Assembly (NCBI RefSeq): GCF_034259325.1
Contig: NZ_JAXIVS010000003.1
Location: forward strand, 1 to 64,000
DNA length: 64,000 nt
Direction of reading: 5' to 3'
DNA from: Hyalangium ruber
Lineage (GTDB): Bacteria; Myxococcota; Myxococcia; Myxococcales; Myxococcaceae
Positions 61,574-64,000 of the stretch are shown in pieces. A program made the position numbers and the translations under genes. The notes under the pieces were generated by a model that was given only the letters and a program-made list of their open reading frames with translations, was not told where the DNA came from and searched no databases. Each line of letters starts with the position of its first letter. Position 1 is the first letter of the stretch.

Positions 61574-62416
61574 ATGAGCTATCAACACATCCGGTCTTCG
61601 GTTGCGGATCGGGTCGCTACCCTCGAGCTGCACCGTCCTGAAGCGCGCAACGGCTTCACCATCACCATGGCGGACGAGCTCGGCGAGGCACTCGACGCCG
61701 CCGGTGCGAATGAAGACGTGCGCGTGGTCGTCCTCACGGGTGCCGGCAAGGACTTCTGCGTAGGCGCCGACCTGAGCGGCAGCTCGCTCGAGGTATCGAA
61801 TCTCGAGCACCTGGAGGGCGGATGGGTCGAGCCGGCGACCCGGGTCACCCGCCGGATGTTCGCGCTGCAGAAACCGGTCATCGCGGCGATCCGTGGCGCG
61901 GCCGTCGGAGTAGGCTCGACGATGATCCTCCCCGCGGACTTTCGCCTCGCCGCCAGAGACAGCCGCTTCGGCTTCGTCTTCAGTCGGCGGGGCATCTACC
62001 CCGAGGCAGGCTCGAGCTGGTTCCTGCCGCGAATCGTCGGGATGGGACGCGCGCTCGACTGGATGGTGAGTGGCCGTCTGATTCAAGCGGAAGAGGCACT
62101 CGGCGCGGGCCTGGTCCGGTCCCTCCACGAGCCTGACGCACTGCTCGATGCCGCCTATGCGCTCGCTCGCGAGCTGGTCGAGACCACCGCACCGGTGTCC
62201 GTCGCCGTCATCCGGCAGGCGCTCTACCGGATGAGCGCTCTGCCCTCGCCCGAGCCCGCCTTCGCGCTCGACAGCCAGCTCATCGCGAGCTGTGGGCAGA
62301 ACACGGACGCCGTGGAGGGAGTGATGTCCTTCCTGCAGAAACGGCCCGCGAGGTTCACCCGAACGGTCCAGCAGGACCTGCCAGCGTTCCTGCCCTGGCG
62401 GGAGCAGAAGTCATGA
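61574..62416 (+). CDS. enoyl-CoA hydratase/isomerase (crotonase fold)
   Basis: A 280-aa enzyme. The N-terminal strand is VADRVATLELHRPEARNGFT, and the oxyanion hole lies in GAGKDFCVGADLSGSS and AIRGAAVGVGSTMILPADF. At the catalytic position the sequence is RRGIYPEAGSSWFLPRIVG. The Glu in PEAG corresponds to the second Glu of hydratases, while the first acidic residue is not obvious. That makes an isomerase or broader crotonase role possible. First of at least four genes, overlapping the TetR gene by 4 bp; part of acyl-CoA breakdown. Confidence 0.9.
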   Translation: MSYQHIRSSVADRVATLELHRPEARNGFTITMADELGEALDAAGANEDVRVVVLTGAGKDFCVGADLSGSSLEVSNLEHLEGGWVEPATRVTRRMFALQKPVIAAIRGAAVGVGSTMILPADFRLAARDSRFGFVFSRRGIYPEAGSSWFLPRIVGMGRALDWMVSGRLIQAEEALGAGLVRSLHEPDALLDAAYALARELVETTAPVSVAVIRQALYRMSALPSPEPAFALDSQLIASCGQNTDAVEGVMSFLQKRPARFTRTVQQDLPAFLPWREQKS

Positions 62417-63081
62417 GCCCCGCCGCTCGACGCTGGAAGAGGCTCGAACCGGATACGCGCCGGGAGCAGATCCTGGAGTGCGCCGTGCGGCTGTTCGGTG
62501 AGCGTCCCTATGCGGAAGTCTCCACCACGGACATCGCCAAGGCAGCGGGCGTTGCCCGGGGGTTGCTCAACCACTACTTCGGGCAGAAGCGGGACCTCTA
62601 CCTGAAGGTCGTGAAGCGAATGCTGCTCATGCCCGGCCTGGAAGAGAGCGTGCCGATGACCGGAAACCTGCGAGAGCGCGTAGAGCGCAGCGTCGAGTGG
62701 TACCTCGACACGGTGGCGACCCACGGAAAGACCTACGTGGCGGTCACCGGCACGGGAGGCATCGGCTCGGATCCAGAGGTCGAACGCATCATCTTGGAGG
62801 CGGACGATGTGGCCGCCGCGAAGACGCTCGCGTTCCTGGGGCTCAAGGTCGAGGTTGGCAGTGACGCGCGACAGCGGGCGATGATCCGCTCCTACGGCGG
62901 ACTGGTGAAGGCCACCATTCGCGAGTGGATCCGCGGCGGAACCATCACCCGAGAGGAAGCACACCTGCTCTTGAGCGAGGCGCTGATCACCATCGTGCGT
63001 GACGTGCTCCCCCGACTGCCAGAGCAAGCTCACCCCGAGCAGGGCGATGCCCGGGCACCGAAGACAGGGCCCAAGCGATGA
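62413..63081 (+). CDS. TetR-family transcriptional regulator
   Basis: A 222-aa protein whose ATG overlaps the crotonase stop (ATGA). The HTH is REQILECAVRLFGERPYAEV, followed by STTDIAKAAGVARGLLNHYF. The C-terminal ligand domain is helical and includes VTGTGGIGSDPEVERIILEA. It lies inside the operon it probably represses; TetR regulators of fatty-acid or steroid genes usually respond to acyl-CoA ligands. Confidence 0.92.
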   Translation: MSPAARRWKRLEPDTRREQILECAVRLFGERPYAEVSTTDIAKAAGVARGLLNHYFGQKRDLYLKVVKRMLLMPGLEESVPMTGNLRERVERSVEWYLDTVATHGKTYVAVTGTGGIGSDPEVERIILEADDVAAAKTLAFLGLKVEVGSDARQRAMIRSYGGLVKATIREWIRGGTITREEAHLLLSEALITIVRDVLPRLPEQAHPEQGDARAPKTGPKR

Positions 63082-63920
63082 CGGGAAGAGCGGAGGCCTC
63101 GAGGCCACTGGCGGGACGCACACTGTTGATGTCTGGCGGAAGCCGCGGCATCGGGCTGGCGATTGGCGTCGCGGCGGGACGGCTGGGTGCCAACGTCGCG
63201 CTGCTGGCGAAGACCGACACTCCGGATCCCCGGCTGCCCGGGACCGTACATACGGCGGCCGCGGAGATCGAAACAGCGGGCGGTCAGGCGCTCGCGGTGG
63301 TGGGCGACGTCCGCGACGAGGCGGACGTGCAGCGGGCCGTCGACGCGACCGTGGCCCGGTTTGGCGGCATCGACTTCTGTGTCAACAACGCCAGCGCCCT
63401 CGCTCCGCTCAAGACCGAGGAGCTGACCATCAAGCGCTTCGATCTGATGCAGCAGATCCAGCTCCGGGGGACGTTTCTTCTGACGCGCTCGGCGCTTCCG
63501 CACCTGCGGCGCTCCCCCCACCCGCACATCCTCTCGCTCTCTCCGCCAGTCAACCTCGCGCCGCACTGGATGGGCCTGCACCCGGCGTACACGCTCGCCA
63601 AGTACGGGATGACCCTGCTCACGCTCGGCTGGGCCGCGGAGTTCGCCGAGGCCGGCATTGCCGCGAACACGCTCTGGCCCCGGACGCTTATCGCCACCGC
63701 CGCGGTGAAGAATCTGCTCGGCGGCGACACCTCGATGCAGAGAGCCCGCGCGCCGGAGATCATGGCGGACGCCGCCGTGGCCATCCTCCAGCGCTCGCCG
63801 CGCGACTGCACCGGGCAGACCTTCATCGACGAAGACATCCTCCGCGCCGAAGGCGTTACCGACTTCAGCCGCTACGGAGGGGGCTCCGACGTCATGCTCG
63901 ACCTCTACGTCGACCCCTGA
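63078..63920 (+). CDS. short-chain dehydrogenase/reductase (HSDL2-like)
   Basis: A 280-aa NAD(P)-dependent enzyme. The cofactor motif is MSGGSRGIGLAIGVAAGRLG, followed by the NNAS strand (CVNNASALAPL) and the catalytic YTLAKYGMTLLT (YxxxK), with Ser from ILSLSPPVNL. The length and the ending (FIDEDILRAEGVTDFSRY) fit the HSDL2-like group often found with acyl-CoA genes. Overlaps the TetR gene by 4 bp. Confidence 0.92.
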   Translation: MTGRAEASRPLAGRTLLMSGGSRGIGLAIGVAAGRLGANVALLAKTDTPDPRLPGTVHTAAAEIETAGGQALAVVGDVRDEADVQRAVDATVARFGGIDFCVNNASALAPLKTEELTIKRFDLMQQIQLRGTFLLTRSALPHLRRSPHPHILSLSPPVNLAPHWMGLHPAYTLAKYGMTLLTLGWAAEFAEAGIAANTLWPRTLIATAAVKNLLGGDTSMQRARAPEIMADAAVAILQRSPRDCTGQTFIDEDILRAEGVTDFSRYGGGSDVMLDLYVDP

Positions 63921-63967
63921 AGAGGAACACATCAGCACGTTTGACCACTGAACCGCAGGAGGTGCCC

Positions 63968-64000
63968 ATGGGTGCGTCTATCGCAGACCTGGAAGCGCAG
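63968..64000 (+). CDS. start of a gene cut by the window edge
   Basis: An ATG at 63968 has an excellent ribosome site (AGGAGGTGCCC) and opens a frame MGASIADLEAQ that runs off the right edge. It lies 47 bp after the SDR gene in the same direction, so it is probably the fourth gene of the acyl-CoA operon. Too short to name. Confidence 0.55.
   Translation, partial: MGASIADLEAQ

Overview
The window looks like a chromosomal segment of a myxobacterium, most likely suborder Cystobacterineae (Myxococcus/Archangium/Cystobacter/Stigmatella group). The base composition is very GC-rich and nearly every third codon position is G or C. Genes are tightly packed, with many ATGA, GTGA and TGATG start/stop overlaps. 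There are many lipoproteins and histidine kinases. Three family-level signs point the same way: an AgmX/PglI-type TonB C-terminal domain fused to an FHA domain, a MYXO-CTERM-like tail on a thrombospondin-type-3 protein, and TPR/beta-barrel envelope genes. I see no rRNA, tRNA, CRISPR array, insertion sequence or prophage.

Layout. 1-3.6 kb: the 5' part of an Ig-like repeat lipoprotein cut by the window edge, a secreted protein of unknown function, an O-methyltransferase and a small Cys-rich secreted protein. 3.7-8.9 kb: regulator/effector pairs (HxlR-DoxX, EamA exporter-AraC, LysR-alcohol dehydrogenase) and a decayed second LysR. 9.0-13.4 kb: a small lipoprotein, then a run of membrane proteins centred on a 903-aa protein with a glycosidase-like extracytoplasmic domain and a polytopic C-terminus. 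13.5-17.7 kb: two overlapping lipoprotein genes, then a two-gene GMC dehydrogenase operon. 17.7-23.6 kb: a PAS histidine kinase, a Gln-rich harpin-like low-complexity protein, and an acyl-CoA ligase operon. 23.7-35.3 kb: one leftward block of six surface-protein genes (a large lipoprotein, three related VWA-type lipoproteins with DxDGDG calcium loops, the MYXO-CTERM-like protein, and a beta-propeller/di-heme cytochrome c).

35.5-46.9 kb is the most striking segment. It is a rightward eight-gene operon encoding a small secreted protein, an FHA-TM-TonB protein, an outer-membrane beta-barrel, a TPR protein, a 1091-aa TPR protein, two lipoproteins and a third TPR protein. Together these make the parts list of a trans-envelope machine like the Glt gliding and Nfs sporulation complexes of Myxococcus, but in a different order and without motor genes in the window. 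46.9-53.0 kb: an EamA exporter, a DUF2267 protein, a fatty-acid desaturase and a two-gene sensor-kinase/receiver operon. 53.0-58.4 kb: an HExxH metalloprotein, a LEA2-like lipoprotein with aat, a beta-barrel protein and a Cache-type histidine kinase. 58.6-64 kb: a MATE exporter, an AraC-DUF2000 pair, and the start of an acyl-CoA or steroid metabolism operon (crotonase, TetR, SDR, and the first codons of another gene).

All family assignments come from reading motifs by eye. Start codons were chosen by Shine-Dalgarno-like sequence, signal peptide and overlap with the upstream gene, and are stated where they differ from the longest frame.
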